From: Massilia brevitalea
GTDB lineage: Bacteria > Pseudomonadota > Gammaproteobacteria > Burkholderiales > Burkholderiaceae_D
Direction of reading: 5' to 3'
Assembly (NCBI RefSeq): GCF_030711405.1
Contig: NZ_JAULSI010000035.1
Coordinates: 1-64,000, forward strand
Length of the DNA: 64,000 nucleotides
A program made the translations under genes and the position numbers. The notes below the pieces were generated by a model. It searched no databases, was not told the origin of the DNA, and was given only the letters and a program-made list of their open reading frames with translations. Below are positions 44,567 through 53,600 of the stretch, piece by piece. Position 1 is the first letter of the stretch, and every line of letters begins with the position of its first letter.

Positions 44567-46600
44567 ATGGCAAACGATGATGTTGCAACCAGCCCTGAAA
44601 CAAGTGCCGAAGCCGTCGCCGCGGAATCCGAACCGAAGACCACGCGTCCGGACTCGCCCTCGCGGCGCGAGCTGCCCGAGGCCCTGAGCACGGCGCAGCG
44701 CCTGGGCCGCAAGCTCGACAGTTTTCCCGACCGGATCGACACCCACGACTGGCCCTACCAGCCCAGCCTGCGTGCCTTGCCGGATACGCTGGTCAACATC
44801 AACCGGGTGCCCGAGATCCTGGACCAGGGCCGCGAGGGCGCCTGCACCGGTTTCGCGCTGGCGGCCGTCATCAATTACCTGCTGGCCCAGCGCGGCGCAC
44901 GGCGTACGGTGAGTCCGCGCATGCTCTACGAGCTGGCGCGCCGCTATGACGAGTGGCCCGGCGAAAACTACGAGGGTTCGTCCGCGCGCGGGGCCATGAA
45001 GGCCTGGGAGCGGCACGGCGTGTGCGGGCCCAGCGACTGGTCCGACATCATGTACGGCGCCCATCACCTGACGCAGGCGCTGGCCGAGAAGAGCATGAAG
45101 ACCCCCGGTGGCGCCTATTACCGGGTCGACTTCCGCCAGGTGCGCCACGTGCATGCCGCCCTGAACGAGGTCGGGATCGTGTACGCCAGCCTGATGATCC
45201 ACGCCGGCTGGGGCGAGCCCGGGCCGACCACGGTGCAGGTGGGCGGCGGCGGCGGCGAGCGCATGACGCTGCCGGTGATCGAGCGCTGCGACCGCGCCGA
45301 CGGCGGCCATGCAGTGGCCCTGGTCGGCTACACCGAGCAGGGCTTCGTGGTCCAGAATTCCTGGGGCGCCGGCTGGGGCGCGGATGGCTTCGCGCTACTG
45401 CCTTACGAAGACTTCATGCTGCACGCGACCGACGTGTGGGTGGCGCAGCTGGGCGTGCCGGTGCTCGCCGACCTCTGGCGCCATGGCGCCGCCGACACCA
45501 CCAGCGGGCAGTTCCGCGCGGGCCAGGCGATTTCGCTGGCCGACATCCGCCCCTACGTGATCGACGTCGGCAACAATGGCGACCTCTCGGATTGCGGCGA
45601 TTACTGGACCACCGAGGATGACCTGCGGCGCCTGTTCATGGAAACCATCCCGCAGCGTACCGACGGCTGGAGCAAGCGCCGCGTGATGCTCTTCATCCAT
45701 GGCGGGCTGAACGGGGAAAAGGACGCGGCCAAGCGCATCCTGGCCTACCGCGACGTCTGCCTGAAGAACGAAATCTATCCGCTCCACATCATGTGGGAAA
45801 GCGACTGGCTGACCTCGACCCGCAACATCATCGACGACAGTTTCTCGCGCGCCGACGAACGCGCCCAGGGCCGCTTCCTCGACCACCTGCGTGAAGCGCG
45901 CGACCGCGTCTTTGAGCTGACGCTGGCGCGACCGGCCGGCAAGCTATGGGGAGAAATGAAGGAAAACGCGCGCCTGGCGTCGCAGCGCCAGAGCGGCGCC
46001 ATGCAGCTGATCGCCAAGTACGCCGCCCTGGCCCGGAAGGCCATCGCCGGCACGGACGGCGGGCGCGACTGGGAGCTGCACGTGGTGGCGCACAGCGCCG
46101 GCGCCATCTTCACGGCCTATGCGCTGCCGGCCCTGGCCGGCCTGGGCGTGCACTGGCGCAGCCTGCAACTGATTGCGCCGGCGATCCGCATCGACCTGTT
46201 CAAGGAACACATGCTTGCCGCGATAGAGCAGGACAAGTGCCCACGGCCAACGCTGTACATCCTCAGCGACGTCGGCGAACTCGACGACGACGTCGGCCCC
46301 TACGGCAAGTCCCTGCTGTATTTGGTGAGCAATGCGCTGGAGGGCGAGCGCGAAGTTCCCTTGCTGGGCATGCAGAAGTTCCTGCATGCCGATGCCGCGC
46401 TCGGGAGCCTGCTGGCAATGCATCCGGACGGCTTGCCGGGCATCGTCGTGTCCGGCGTCGCAGGACCGGTGGGGGCGATCGCGAAAAGCGACACCCACGG
46501 CGGCTTCGACAACGATCCGAACACGATGAATTCGGTCCTGCACCGCATCCTGGGCCGGGGGCCGGCGGTGCCGTTCCAGGACCGCGATTTACAGTTCTGA
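44567..46600 (+). CDS. Fusion of papain-like (C1) peptidase and alpha/beta-hydrolase-like domain
   Basis: The 677-residue protein has no signal peptide. Residues about 65-295 are a papain-like C1 peptidase: Cys93 in QGREGACTGFALAA, His248 in DGGHAVALVGY and Asn264 in VVQNSWGAGWG, the complete active site. Residues about 370-660 look like an alpha/beta hydrolase: VMLFIHGGLNG, then the nucleophile elbow AHSAG (Ser510), a candidate acid in LSDVGELDDD and a candidate His in DTHGG. The pairing of a cysteine protease with a lipase-like serine hydrolase is unusual. GGAGG precedes the start. It stands alone, between an insertion sequence and a lytic transglycosylase on the other strand. Its target is unknown. 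Confidence 0.8.
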   Translation: MANDDVATSPETSAEAVAAESEPKTTRPDSPSRRELPEALSTAQRLGRKLDSFPDRIDTHDWPYQPSLRALPDTLVNINRVPEILDQGREGACTGFALAAVINYLLAQRGARRTVSPRMLYELARRYDEWPGENYEGSSARGAMKAWERHGVCGPSDWSDIMYGAHHLTQALAEKSMKTPGGAYYRVDFRQVRHVHAALNEVGIVYASLMIHAGWGEPGPTTVQVGGGGGERMTLPVIERCDRADGGHAVALVGYTEQGFVVQNSWGAGWGADGFALLPYEDFMLHATDVWVAQLGVPVLADLWRHGAADTTSGQFRAGQAISLADIRPYVIDVGNNGDLSDCGDYWTTEDDLRRLFMETIPQRTDGWSKRRVMLFIHGGLNGEKDAAKRILAYRDVCLKNEIYPLHIMWESDWLTSTRNIIDDSFSRADERAQGRFLDHLREARDRVFELTLARPAGKLWGEMKENARLASQRQSGAMQLIAKYAALARKAIAGTDGGRDWELHVVAHSAGAIFTAYALPALAGLGVHWRSLQLIAPAIRIDLFKEHMLAAIEQDKCPRPTLYILSDVGELDDDVGPYGKSLLYLVSNALEGEREVPLLGMQKFLHADAALGSLLAMHPDGLPGIVVSGVAGPVGAIAKSDTHGGFDNDPNTMNSVLHRILGRGPAVPFQDRDLQF

Positions 46601-46608
46601 AAGCGGGC

Positions 46609-46634
46609 GAAAAAAAGCCACCGCAAGCGGTGGC
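46609..46634 (-). terminator. Rho-independent terminator of the lytic transglycosylase gene
   Basis: On the minus strand GCCACCGCTTGCGGTGGC forms a 7-bp stem followed by seven T. It lies 27 bp after the stop of the transglycosylase gene. Confidence 0.88.
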
Positions 46635-46660
46635 CTCGCGACGTATCTATATAGAGGTGC

Positions 46661-47605
46661 TTACAGGTTCGCCAGCGTGGCGGCATGGGTGTCCGCTGGC
46701 GCAACCTCTTCGGCCTTTGGCGCCGGGGCCGGGGCCTGCGTTGCGGCAGGTGCTTCCGGCTGGGCGCGCTTGACCACCATTTGCGCCGGGGCGGCCTGGG
46801 TGCGGGTCGGCACCTTGTGGCCGTGCGCCACCTGCTTGAGGCGGTTCCACTCGGCCAGCACACGGGCGCCATAGCCCGAGTCGGACTCGAAGTCGGCCGC
46901 GCCCACATAGGTTTTCAGGCCGCCTTCCACCGAGCCGGTGCGCTTCACGTAATCCTTCAGGATCTGGGCGCCGACACGGATGTTGGCGACCGGGTTCAGC
47001 GCGGCCTGGGCGCCGCCCACTTCCTGGAACTTGTCGTGGTGGACCTTGGCCATCACCTGCATCAGGCCCTTGGCGCCCATCGGGCTTTCCGCGAACGGGT
47101 TCAGGCCCGATTCGATCGCCATCACCGCCAGGATCAGGAGCGGGTCGAGCTTGACCTCGTGCGCCGTCACGTAGGCGGTCGAGACCAGCATGTTGGCGGC
47201 GTCGCCAGCCACGCGGTAGCGCTTGGCCAGCCAGGACGTCACGTTCTGCTGCTGCCTGGTGTTGCCGAGCAGCTTGGCATTCTTGGCCACCTCGGCCGGG
47301 CTGGCGACGGCGACAGGCGCCGGTGCAGGCAGGGCCTGGGCCACGACGGCCGGCGCCGCAGCCTGGGCCGCAGCGGACACGGAAGCGGCGGCTTCCGGGT
47401 GCAGGAAGCGGGACACGGTCTTGGCTGCGTCCGGATTCGTGTAGAGCAGGGCCATGACCGCCACTGCCGAGAGACCGAAAACGGTCAGGGTGTGCTGCAT
47501 GGTGGTCATCAGACCACGCACCGTTTTTCCCATGGAAGACCATGAGACAGGCTGGCTGGCCTGGTGGACGAGCCTTGCGCTCGTGCCGAACAAACGATTG
47601 ATCAT
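46661..47605 (-). CDS. Lytic transglycosylase (SLT domain), membrane-anchored
   Basis: The 314-residue protein has an N-terminal hydrophobic anchor (about residues 35-55), an alanine/proline-rich segment, and a soluble lytic transglycosylase domain from about residue 120: LILAVMAIESGLNPFAESP with the catalytic Glu, then GAKGLMQVM, NIRVGAQILKDYV and TYVGAADF. It cuts peptidoglycan in the periplasm. The C-terminal 60 residues are low-complexity. The start at 47605 is preceded by AAGGGGA; the longer open frame upstream is not coding-like. The gene has a long structured leader. Confidence 0.92.
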   Translation of the reverse strand: MINRLFGTSARLVHQASQPVSWSSMGKTVRGLMTTMQHTLTVFGLSAVAVMALLYTNPDAAKTVSRFLHPEAAASVSAAAQAAAPAVVAQALPAPAPVAVASPAEVAKNAKLLGNTRQQQNVTSWLAKRYRVAGDAANMLVSTAYVTAHEVKLDPLLILAVMAIESGLNPFAESPMGAKGLMQVMAKVHHDKFQEVGGAQAALNPVANIRVGAQILKDYVKRTGSVEGGLKTYVGAADFESDSGYGARVLAEWNRLKQVAHGHKVPTRTQAAPAQMVVKRAQPEAPAATQAPAPAPKAEEVAPADTHAATLANL

Positions 47606-48099
47606 CGAAGTCCCCTTTGTCGCGGCAAAAAGCATCCCGTCGCGGCGCTCCAGGCGCTGCGGTGGTAACCAATGCCGTGCATCAGAAAAATCGTCAGGCC
47701 ACCCATCGTGGACTGGCCAAAACGCCGTCATTGCCTTGCTACAGCTGGCCGCATGACCCAAGGGTGGGTGGCATTGCCAGTGGCTCAACAACTGTCTCGG
47801 GGGATAGAACCGAAAGGTTCTTGAGGCAGACGCCTCTTGAAAACACTCCTTAAAATGTCGTTGGGGCCCCGACCCCGTGAAGTTATGAGAACGGCTACAA
47901 TCACTGCGAAATGTGGCCGCCTCATCAAGTAGGGGGGATTCTAAGAGGTGGTTTATACCAAGTCAATACTAGCACGAACGCGCTTAATAACTTTTAAATC
48001 TAACTTTTGGTGAGCAAGCTCAGCAATACCGTGGCAAATCAATCACTTGGCCGCAGTATTTGATTAACCGCAAGCAATCGAAAAAACAAGTAAAACTTG
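47606..48099. other. Long intergenic leader between transglycosylase and ubiD
   Basis: This 494-bp gap lies between divergent genes. Next to the transglycosylase it contains several hairpins, among them GAACC-GAAA-GGTTC (47807-47820) and GAGGC-AGAC-GCCTC (47823-47836) back to back, and a TGGCATTGCCA palindrome near 47769. I could not match this to a known riboswitch class. The part nearer ubiD (about 47940-48099) is AT-rich and probably holds its promoter. No gene is seen. Confidence 0.45.
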
Positions 48100-49584
48100 A
48101 TGAAATATTCGGATCTCCGGGATTTTATGTCCCAACTGCAACAAATGGGTGAATTAAAGCGGGTCGGCATGCCCGTTTCGCCGCATCTCGAGATGACCGA
48201 GGTCTGCGACCGCACCCTGCGCGCCGCCGGACCGGCCCTGCTGTTCGAAAAACCGGCGGGACATACGATCCCGGTGCTGGGCAACCTGTTCGGCACGCCG
48301 CAGCGCGTGGCGCTGGGCATGGGCGCGGCAAATGTCGGCGAACTGCGCCGCATTGGCCACGTGCTGGCGCGCCTCAAGGAACCGGAGCCGCCGCGCGGTT
48401 TCAAGGACATCATGGACATGGGCTCACTTGTCAAGGCGGTCTGGGACATGGCGCCGAAGGAAGTCAAGGGCGCGCCCTGCCAGGAAATCGTCTGGGAAGG
48501 CAATGACGTCGACCTCGCCCGCCTGCCGATCCAGCATTGCTGGCCGGGCGACATCGCACCGCTGATTACCTGGGGCCTGGTGATCACCAAGGGGCCGAAC
48601 AAGAAGCGGCAAAACCTGGGCATCTACCGCCAGCAGGTGCTGGGGCCGAACAAGGTGATCATGCGCTGGCTGGCGCACCGCGGCGGCGCGCTGGACTTCC
48701 GCGAGCACGCGATCGCGAACCCGGGCCAGCCGTATCCGGTGGCCGTGGCGCTGGGCGCCGACCCGGCCACCATCCTCGGCGCGGTGACGCCGGTGCCGGA
48801 CAGCTTGTCGGAATACCAGTTCGCCGGCCTGCTGCGCGGCCAGCGCACGGTGCTGACGAAAGCCATCGGCAGCGAATTGCGCGTGCCGGCATCCGCCGAG
48901 ATCGTGCTGGAAGGGCATATCTACCCGGATGCGAACCATCCGTCGGGCTTCGAGCATGCGCTGGAAGGGCCGTACGGCGATCATACCGGCTACTACAACG
49001 AGCAGGACAGCTTCCCGGTGTTCACGGTCGACCGCATCACCATGCGGCGCGACCCGATCTACCACTCGACCTACACCGGCAAGCCGCCCGACGAGCCGGC
49101 CGTGCTGGGCGTGGCGCTGAACGAAGTCTTCATTCCGCTGCTGCAGAAGCAGTTCAGCGAGATCACCGATTTCTATTTGCCGCCGGAAGGCTGCAGCTAC
49201 CGCATGGCCGTGGTGCAGATGAAGAAGCAGTACGCCGGCCATGCCAAGCGCGTGATGTTCGGGGTCTGGAGCTTCCTGCGCCAGTTCATGTACACCAAGT
49301 TCATCGTGGTGGTGGACGAGGACGTCGACGTGCGCGACTGGAAGGAAGTGATCTGGGCGATTACCACCCGGGTGGACCCGACGCGCGACACGGTGCTGGT
49401 GGACAATACGCCGATCGACTACCTCGACTTCGCCTCGCCGATCAGCGGGCTGGGCAGCAAGATGGGGATCGACGCCACCAACAAGTGGCCGGGCGAAACG
49501 AATCGCGAGTGGGGTACGCCGATCGTGATGGCGCCGGAGGTCAAGGCGAAGGTGGATGCGATCTGGCAGCAGTTGGGGATTTGA
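48100..49584 (+). CDS. ubiD: 4-hydroxy-3-polyprenylbenzoate decarboxylase UbiD
   Basis: The 494-residue protein is a full Ubi[20 protein letters not shown] at the start, the [21 protein letters not shown]-type central region (here with prFMN-binding residues), [20 protein letters not shown] and [19 protein letters not shown]. It decarboxylates the ubiquinone precursor with prenylated FMN supplied by UbiX. The start ATG at 48100 has a weak ribosome-binding site. A REPIN follows. Confidence 0.97.
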   Translation: MKYSDLRDFMSQLQQMGELKRVGMPVSPHLEMTEVCDRTLRAAGPALLFEKPAGHTIPVLGNLFGTPQRVALGMGAANVGELRRIGHVLARLKEPEPPRGFKDIMDMGSLVKAVWDMAPKEVKGAPCQEIVWEGNDVDLARLPIQHCWPGDIAPLITWGLVITKGPNKKRQNLGIYRQQVLGPNKVIMRWLAHRGGALDFREHAIANPGQPYPVAVALGADPATILGAVTPVPDSLSEYQFAGLLRGQRTVLTKAIGSELRVPASAEIVLEGHIYPDANHPSGFEHALEGPYGDHTGYYNEQDSFPVFTVDRITMRRDPIYHSTYTGKPPDEPAVLGVALNEVFIPLLQKQFSEITDFYLPPEGCSYRMAVVQMKKQYAGHAKRVMFGVWSFLRQFMYTKFIVVVDEDVDVRDWKEVIWAITTRVDPTRDTVLVDNTPIDYLDFASPISGLGSKMGIDATNKWPGETNREWGTPIVMAPEVKAKVDAIWQQLGI

Positions 49585-49616
49585 TCGCGTCGTCGAGCCC
49601 GGATGGAATGGTGACC

Positions 49617-49813
49617 GTACGGTGGGCACGGCGTGCCCACGCGGTTGCGTGCGTGTCCGGTTGGCCTGCGGCTGCAGGGTGTCGCTCGCGACGCACGCCC
49701 CGGACAGAACGCATGAAAGCGTTACTGGCTCGCGGATGCGGTGCGAGCGACATTTCACAGCCGCCGATGCAAAGCGACGTGCGTACCGCGTGGGCACGGA
49801 GTGCCCACCGTAC
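49617..49813. repeat. REPIN-like inverted doublet, copy 3
   Basis: Two facing palindromic units lie at 49617-49645 and 49785-49813 around a 139-bp spacer. The outer arm is GTACGGTGGGCAC, one base different from the arms of copies 1 and 2. It lies between ubiD and the 4.5S RNA gene. Confidence 0.8.
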
Positions 49814-49879
49814 AAAAGCGGACAGGGGAGCGCCTGCGCCCGACAATAAAATCGCCGCCACATTGCTGGCGCGGTCGGT

Positions 49880-49885
49880 TATAAT
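49880..49885 (+). promoter_or_regulatory. -10 element of the 4.5S RNA gene
   Basis: A perfect TATAAT lies about 8 bases before the 4.5S RNA. No good -35 hexamer is found at the right distance, so only the -10 is called. Confidence 0.6.
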
Positions 49886-49892
49886 GCGGTCT

Positions 49893-49989
49893 GGCGGGCC
49901 CCTGCGCATTGTGGCATGGTTTACCTGGTCAGGTCGGGAACGAAGCAGCCACAGCCGTTCACCGCAAGTGCCGCAGATCAGGCTCGCCT
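49893..49989 (+). ncRNA. ffs: Signal recognition particle 4.5S RNA
   Basis: The central domain has the conserved SRP RNA elements: GTTTACCTGGTCAGGTCGGGA followed by ACGAAGCAGCC, which form the GGAA-like tetraloop hairpin region and symmetric loop bound by Ffh. The ends (GGCGGGCCCCTG and CAGGCTCGCC) pair to close a hairpin of about 97 bases, the bacterial 4.5S size. It lies upstream of dnaX, as is common in this group. Confidence 0.92.
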
Positions 49990-50072
49990 CCTTCGCTTTT
50001 CCTTCCTGCTTTATCCTCTGTTTCACCTCCCATCGCGTTTCACCCATTCGTCCCCACCGGCGCGCCTGTCTA

Positions 50073-50088
50073 TTGAACAATTGTTCAA
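50073..50088. repeat. Perfect 16-bp palindrome upstream of dnaX
   Basis: TTGAACAATTGTTCAA is perfectly palindromic. A second, partial site AAACAATTGTT lies about 20 bp downstream. Both are 80-110 bp before the dnaX start and resemble the AACAATTG pair at 40811-40832. This could be an operator for an unidentified regulator. Confidence 0.45.
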
Positions 50089-50183
50089 CGGATCAAACAA
50101 TTGTTGCCTATCCGATAGTCCTGCCGCGCTTCACCTCAGCCGGTAATGTTCGCGGCAAGCCTCAACTGCGGTAAAATCGCGGC

Positions 50184-52418
50184 ATGTCCTATCAAGTCCT
50201 CGCCCGCAAATACCGTCCCAAGAACTTCGAAACGCTGGTCGGCCAGGAGCACGTGGTGCGCGCGCTCACGCATGCGCTGCACACGGGCCGCCTGCACCAC
50301 GCCTACCTGTTCACGGGTACCCGCGGCGTCGGCAAGACCACGCTGTCGCGTATTCTCGCCAAGTCGCTCAACTGCATCGGCCCCGACGGGCAGGGCGGGA
50401 TCACGGCCAATCCTTGCGGCCAGTGCGAAGCCTGCCGCGCCATCGACGCCGGCCGCTTCGTCGACTATATAGAGATGGACGCCGCCTCGAACCGCGGCGT
50501 CGACGAAATGGCCCAGCTGCTCGAGCAGGCGGTCTACGCGCCGAGCAATGCGCGCTTCAAGGTCTACATGATCGACGAAGTGCACATGCTGACCAACCAC
50601 GCGTTCAACTCGATGCTGAAAACGCTCGAGGAGCCGCCCGAGCACGTCAAGTTCATCCTCGCCACCACCGACCCGCAAAAGATTCCGGTGACGGTGCTGT
50701 CGCGCTGCCTCCAGTTCAACCTGAAGCAGATGCCGCCGGGCCACATCGTCGGCCACCTCGAGAACATCCTGGGCCAGGAAGGCGTCACGTTCGAGCAGCC
50801 GGCCTTGCGCCTGCTGGCGCAAGGCGCGCACGGTTCGATGCGCGATGCGCTGTCGCTGACCGACCAGGCGATCGCCTACGCCGCCGGCGCGGTGACGCTG
50901 GATGCGGTGCAGGGCATGCTCGGCGCGCTGGACCAATCCTACCTGGTGCGCCTGCTCGACGCCCTGGCACTTGAGAACGGCGCCGATTTGCTGGCCGTGG
51001 CCGACGAAATGGCCAGCCGCAGCCTGTCGTATAACGGCGCCCTGCAAGACCTGGGCACACTGCTGCACCGGATCGCGCTGGCGCAGTCGGTGCCGGCCGC
51101 CGTGCCGCAAGACTTGCCGGAGCTAAGCGACATCCTGCGCCTGGCCGAGGCTTTCGATCCGCAGGAAGTGCAGCTGTACTACCAGATTGCCGTGCACGGC
51201 CGCAACGAGATCGGCCTGGCGCCGGACGAGTACGCCGGCTTCACGATGACGCTGCTGCGCATGCTGGCCTTCCGTCCGGGGCAGGGCGGGGCCGAGCGCC
51301 TGGCCGCGCCGGCCGCAAGCGCCGCGCCGCGCGTGGCGGCGCCGGCGGGACGCGCCGCCGCGGCAGCCTCAGCGGCCTCGCCGGCCGCCGTCATGCCTGC
51401 CCCGGCAGCGGCACGCCCCAGTGCGCCGCCCGCCGCGCCGGTCCAGGCAGCCGCCCCGGCCAATCCGGCCCCGGCCATGAATTCCGCCCGCGCCGCCATC
51501 AACGCCGCCCTCGAAGCGGCGCGCGCCGCCTCGGGCATCCGCACGCCGCCGAAGCGTCCGGGCGCCGATGCCGCGCCGCCCGCGCCAGCCGCACAGCAGG
51601 CCGCCCCGCCGGCGGCCGACCCTGGGCGTCCGATCAATGTTGCCCCGTCAGGTATGGCGCCGGGTGCATCGGCTGGACGCATGGCCCCGCCATCTGCGCC
51701 GCCGGCTGCACCGGGCGGACCATCGGCCGGCATGGCTGCACCGGGCGGGCGTCCGGGGGCGGCGCCGCCACCCTGGGACCGTCCGCAGGCTCAAGGGCAA
51801 GCCCAGGCTCAGGTGCAGGTCCAGGCCGACGTCCGCCAGCAGCCGCAGGCACGCGCCGGCTACCAGGACGCCGCCGTCGAAGACGGCCCGCCATCCTGGG
51901 TCACCGAGTTTTCCGACGACACCGCGGTGGCCTCCGAGGCCCCGGCCGTGGTCACGCCGGTTCCGGCCATGCGCGCACCCGCCGCGCCGCCGCATGCCTA
52001 TGTCGTCACCCCGGTGCCGGCCATAGCCTGGGACGGCAACTGGCCGGCCCTGGCCGCCAGCCTGGCATTGCGCGGCGTGTCGCAGCAATTGGCCCTGCAG
52101 ACCGAACTGGTCAAGTGCCATGCCGACGCCGGCGCCGTCACCTTTTACCTGCGCGTGCCGGTCGATACCCTGCGCGCCAGCGGCAACAGCGAAAAACTCC
52201 AGGCCGCGCTGCAGGAACGTTTCCCCTCCGTGCGTGTCAACCTGGAAACCGAACTCGGTCCGACCTGGTACACGGCCAGTGCCGAAGCCAAGGCCGTGCG
52301 CGAAGAGCGCCAGCGCCAGGCCGAAGCCGTGGTCGCCGGCGACGCCTTCGTGCAGGACATGGAGCGCAGCTTCAATGCGTTCGTCGTGCCCGGCTCGGTC
52401 AAGCCGCCAGTGGCCTGA
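50184..52418 (+). CDS. dnaX: DNA polymerase III subunits gamma and tau
   Basis: The 744-residue protein has the AAA+ clamp-loader core: Walker A GTRGVGKTT at about residues 45-53, the zinc cysteines CGQCEAC, Walker B in VYMIDEVHML and the sensor-1 SRC. Clamp-loader domain III follows to about residue 370, then a long alanine/proline-rich linker (about 370-620) and a C-terminal domain with WPALAASLALRGVSQQLALQ, the part of tau that binds polymerase alpha. The A-rich slippery heptamer that makes gamma in Escherichia coli was not seen. ybaB and recR follow, the standard order. Confidence 0.97.
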   Translation: MSYQVLARKYRPKNFETLVGQEHVVRALTHALHTGRLHHAYLFTGTRGVGKTTLSRILAKSLNCIGPDGQGGITANPCGQCEACRAIDAGRFVDYIEMDAASNRGVDEMAQLLEQAVYAPSNARFKVYMIDEVHMLTNHAFNSMLKTLEEPPEHVKFILATTDPQKIPVTVLSRCLQFNLKQMPPGHIVGHLENILGQEGVTFEQPALRLLAQGAHGSMRDALSLTDQAIAYAAGAVTLDAVQGMLGALDQSYLVRLLDALALENGADLLAVADEMASRSLSYNGALQDLGTLLHRIALAQSVPAAVPQDLPELSDILRLAEAFDPQEVQLYYQIAVHGRNEIGLAPDEYAGFTMTLLRMLAFRPGQGGAERLAAPAASAAPRVAAPAGRAAAAASAASPAAVMPAPAAARPSAPPAAPVQAAAPANPAPAMNSARAAINAALEAARAASGIRTPPKRPGADAAPPAPAAQQAAPPAADPGRPINVAPSGMAPGASAGRMAPPSAPPAAPGGPSAGMAAPGGRPGAAPPPWDRPQAQGQAQAQVQVQADVRQQPQARAGYQDAAVEDGPPSWVTEFSDDTAVASEAPAVVTPVPAMRAPAAPPHAYVVTPVPAIAWDGNWPALAASLALRGVSQQLALQTELVKCHADAGAVTFYLRVPVDTLRASGNSEKLQAALQERFPSVRVNLETELGPTWYTASAEAKAVREERQRQAEAVVAGDAFVQDMERSFNAFVVPGSVKPPVA

Positions 52419-52463
52419 CCTCACAACACTTTCTTACCATCCGACTTATTGGAGAACCGCATC

Positions 52464-52793
52464 ATGATGAAGAACCAGCTCGCAGGTTTGATGAAACAGG
52501 CGCAAGCCATGCAGGACAACATGAAGAAGGCGCAGGAGCAGCTGGCCCTGGTCGAAGTCGAAGGCCAGTCCGGCGCCGGCCTGGTGAAGGTCACCATGAC
52601 CTGCAAGAACGACGTCAAGCGCGTCCAGATCGACCCGTCGCTGCTGGCCGACGACAAGGACATGCTGGAAGACCTGGTCGCCGCCGCCTTCAACGACGCC
52701 GTGCGCAAGGCCGAAGCCACCGCTGCCGAAAAGATGAGCGGCCTGACCGCCGGCATGCCTGGTCTGCCGCCCGGCTTCAAGATGCCTTTCTAA
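52464..52793 (+). CDS. ybaB: Nucleoid-associated protein YbaB/EbfC
   Basis: The 109-residue protein has the YbaB pattern [20 protein letters not shown], then [19 protein letters not shown] and VQIDPSLL. It forms a dimer that binds DNA. The start may be either of two adjacent ATG codons (52464, 52467); GGAG lies upstream. It lies between dnaX and recR, its usual place. Confidence 0.96.
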   Translation: MMKNQLAGLMKQAQAMQDNMKKAQEQLALVEVEGQSGAGLVKVTMTCKNDVKRVQIDPSLLADDKDMLEDLVAAAFNDAVRKAEATAAEKMSGLTAGMPGLPPGFKMPF

Positions 52794-52815
52794 GAGCACA
52801 GGCGCCGCGTACCGC

Positions 52816-53406
52816 ATGTCCAAGTCGCTCGACTTCCTGACCGAGGCGCTGCGCCGCCTGCCCGGCATCGGGCCGAAATCGGCCCAGCGCATGGCCTTCC
52901 ATTTGCTGCAGCACGACCGCGAGGGCGCCGCCATGCTGTCGCGCGCGCTCTACCAGGCCGTCGACACGGTGCACCACTGCGCCATGTGCAATACCTTCGC
53001 CGACACCGAAATCTGCGACATGTGCGCCGACGAGGCGCGCGACCACACGCTGCTGTGCGTGGTCGAAACCCCGGCCGACCAGATGATGATCGAGCAGACC
53101 CTGACCTGGAAGGGCCTGTACTTCGTGCTGATGGGAAGGCTGTCGCCGCTGGACGGCATCGGCCCGAAAGACCTGCACCTGGAAAAGCTGGTTGGCCGCG
53201 CGGCCGACGGCATCGTCGGGGAAGTGGTGCTCGCCACCAACTTCACCAACGAGGGCGAAGCCACCGCCCACTACATCAGCGAAATGCTCAAGGCGCGCGG
53301 GCTGAAGGTCAGCCGCCTGGCGCGCGGCGTGCCCGTGGGAGGCGAACTCGAGTACGTTGACGCCGGCACCATCGCGCGCGCCATGCTCGACCGCCGTACC
53401 GCATAA
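52816..53406 (+). CDS. recR: Recombination mediator RecR
   Basis: The 196-residue protein has the helix-hairpin-helix [19 protein letters not shown], a zinc finger with [16 protein letters not shown], and a Toprim domain ([15 protein letters not shown]). RecR acts with RecF and RecO to load RecA onto gapped DNA. It follows ybaB by 22 bp. Confidence 0.97.
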   Translation: MSKSLDFLTEALRRLPGIGPKSAQRMAFHLLQHDREGAAMLSRALYQAVDTVHHCAMCNTFADTEICDMCADEARDHTLLCVVETPADQMMIEQTLTWKGLYFVLMGRLSPLDGIGPKDLHLEKLVGRAADGIVGEVVLATNFTNEGEATAHYISEMLKARGLKVSRLARGVPVGGELEYVDAGTIARAMLDRRTA

Positions 53407-53600
53407 TGTTCTTGAACACCTGACAGCTGCTTCAAGCCAGGTTTCGCTTTTGCCCCGGCGCCGAAGCGTTTCTTGCTTTAAGGATTTTGCCAAGCGTTCT
53501 GAACAACGATTAGCCCGCGGTGGCGCTTGTCCGTTTGCGTGCGCGCAACCGGTATGGAAGGTCCGCTGCTATCGTGGGCACACTTTAGCGGACCGCGTTT

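Noticed and set aside
49857-49868. A -35 element for the 4.5S RNA gene
   Set aside because: TTGCTG at 49863 leaves only 11 bp to the TATAAT; the properly spaced hexamer is far from consensus.
51300-52000. Programmed frameshift site in dnaX
   Set aside because: No A-rich slippery heptamer followed by a hairpin was seen in the linker region; the GC-rich sequence makes one unlikely.
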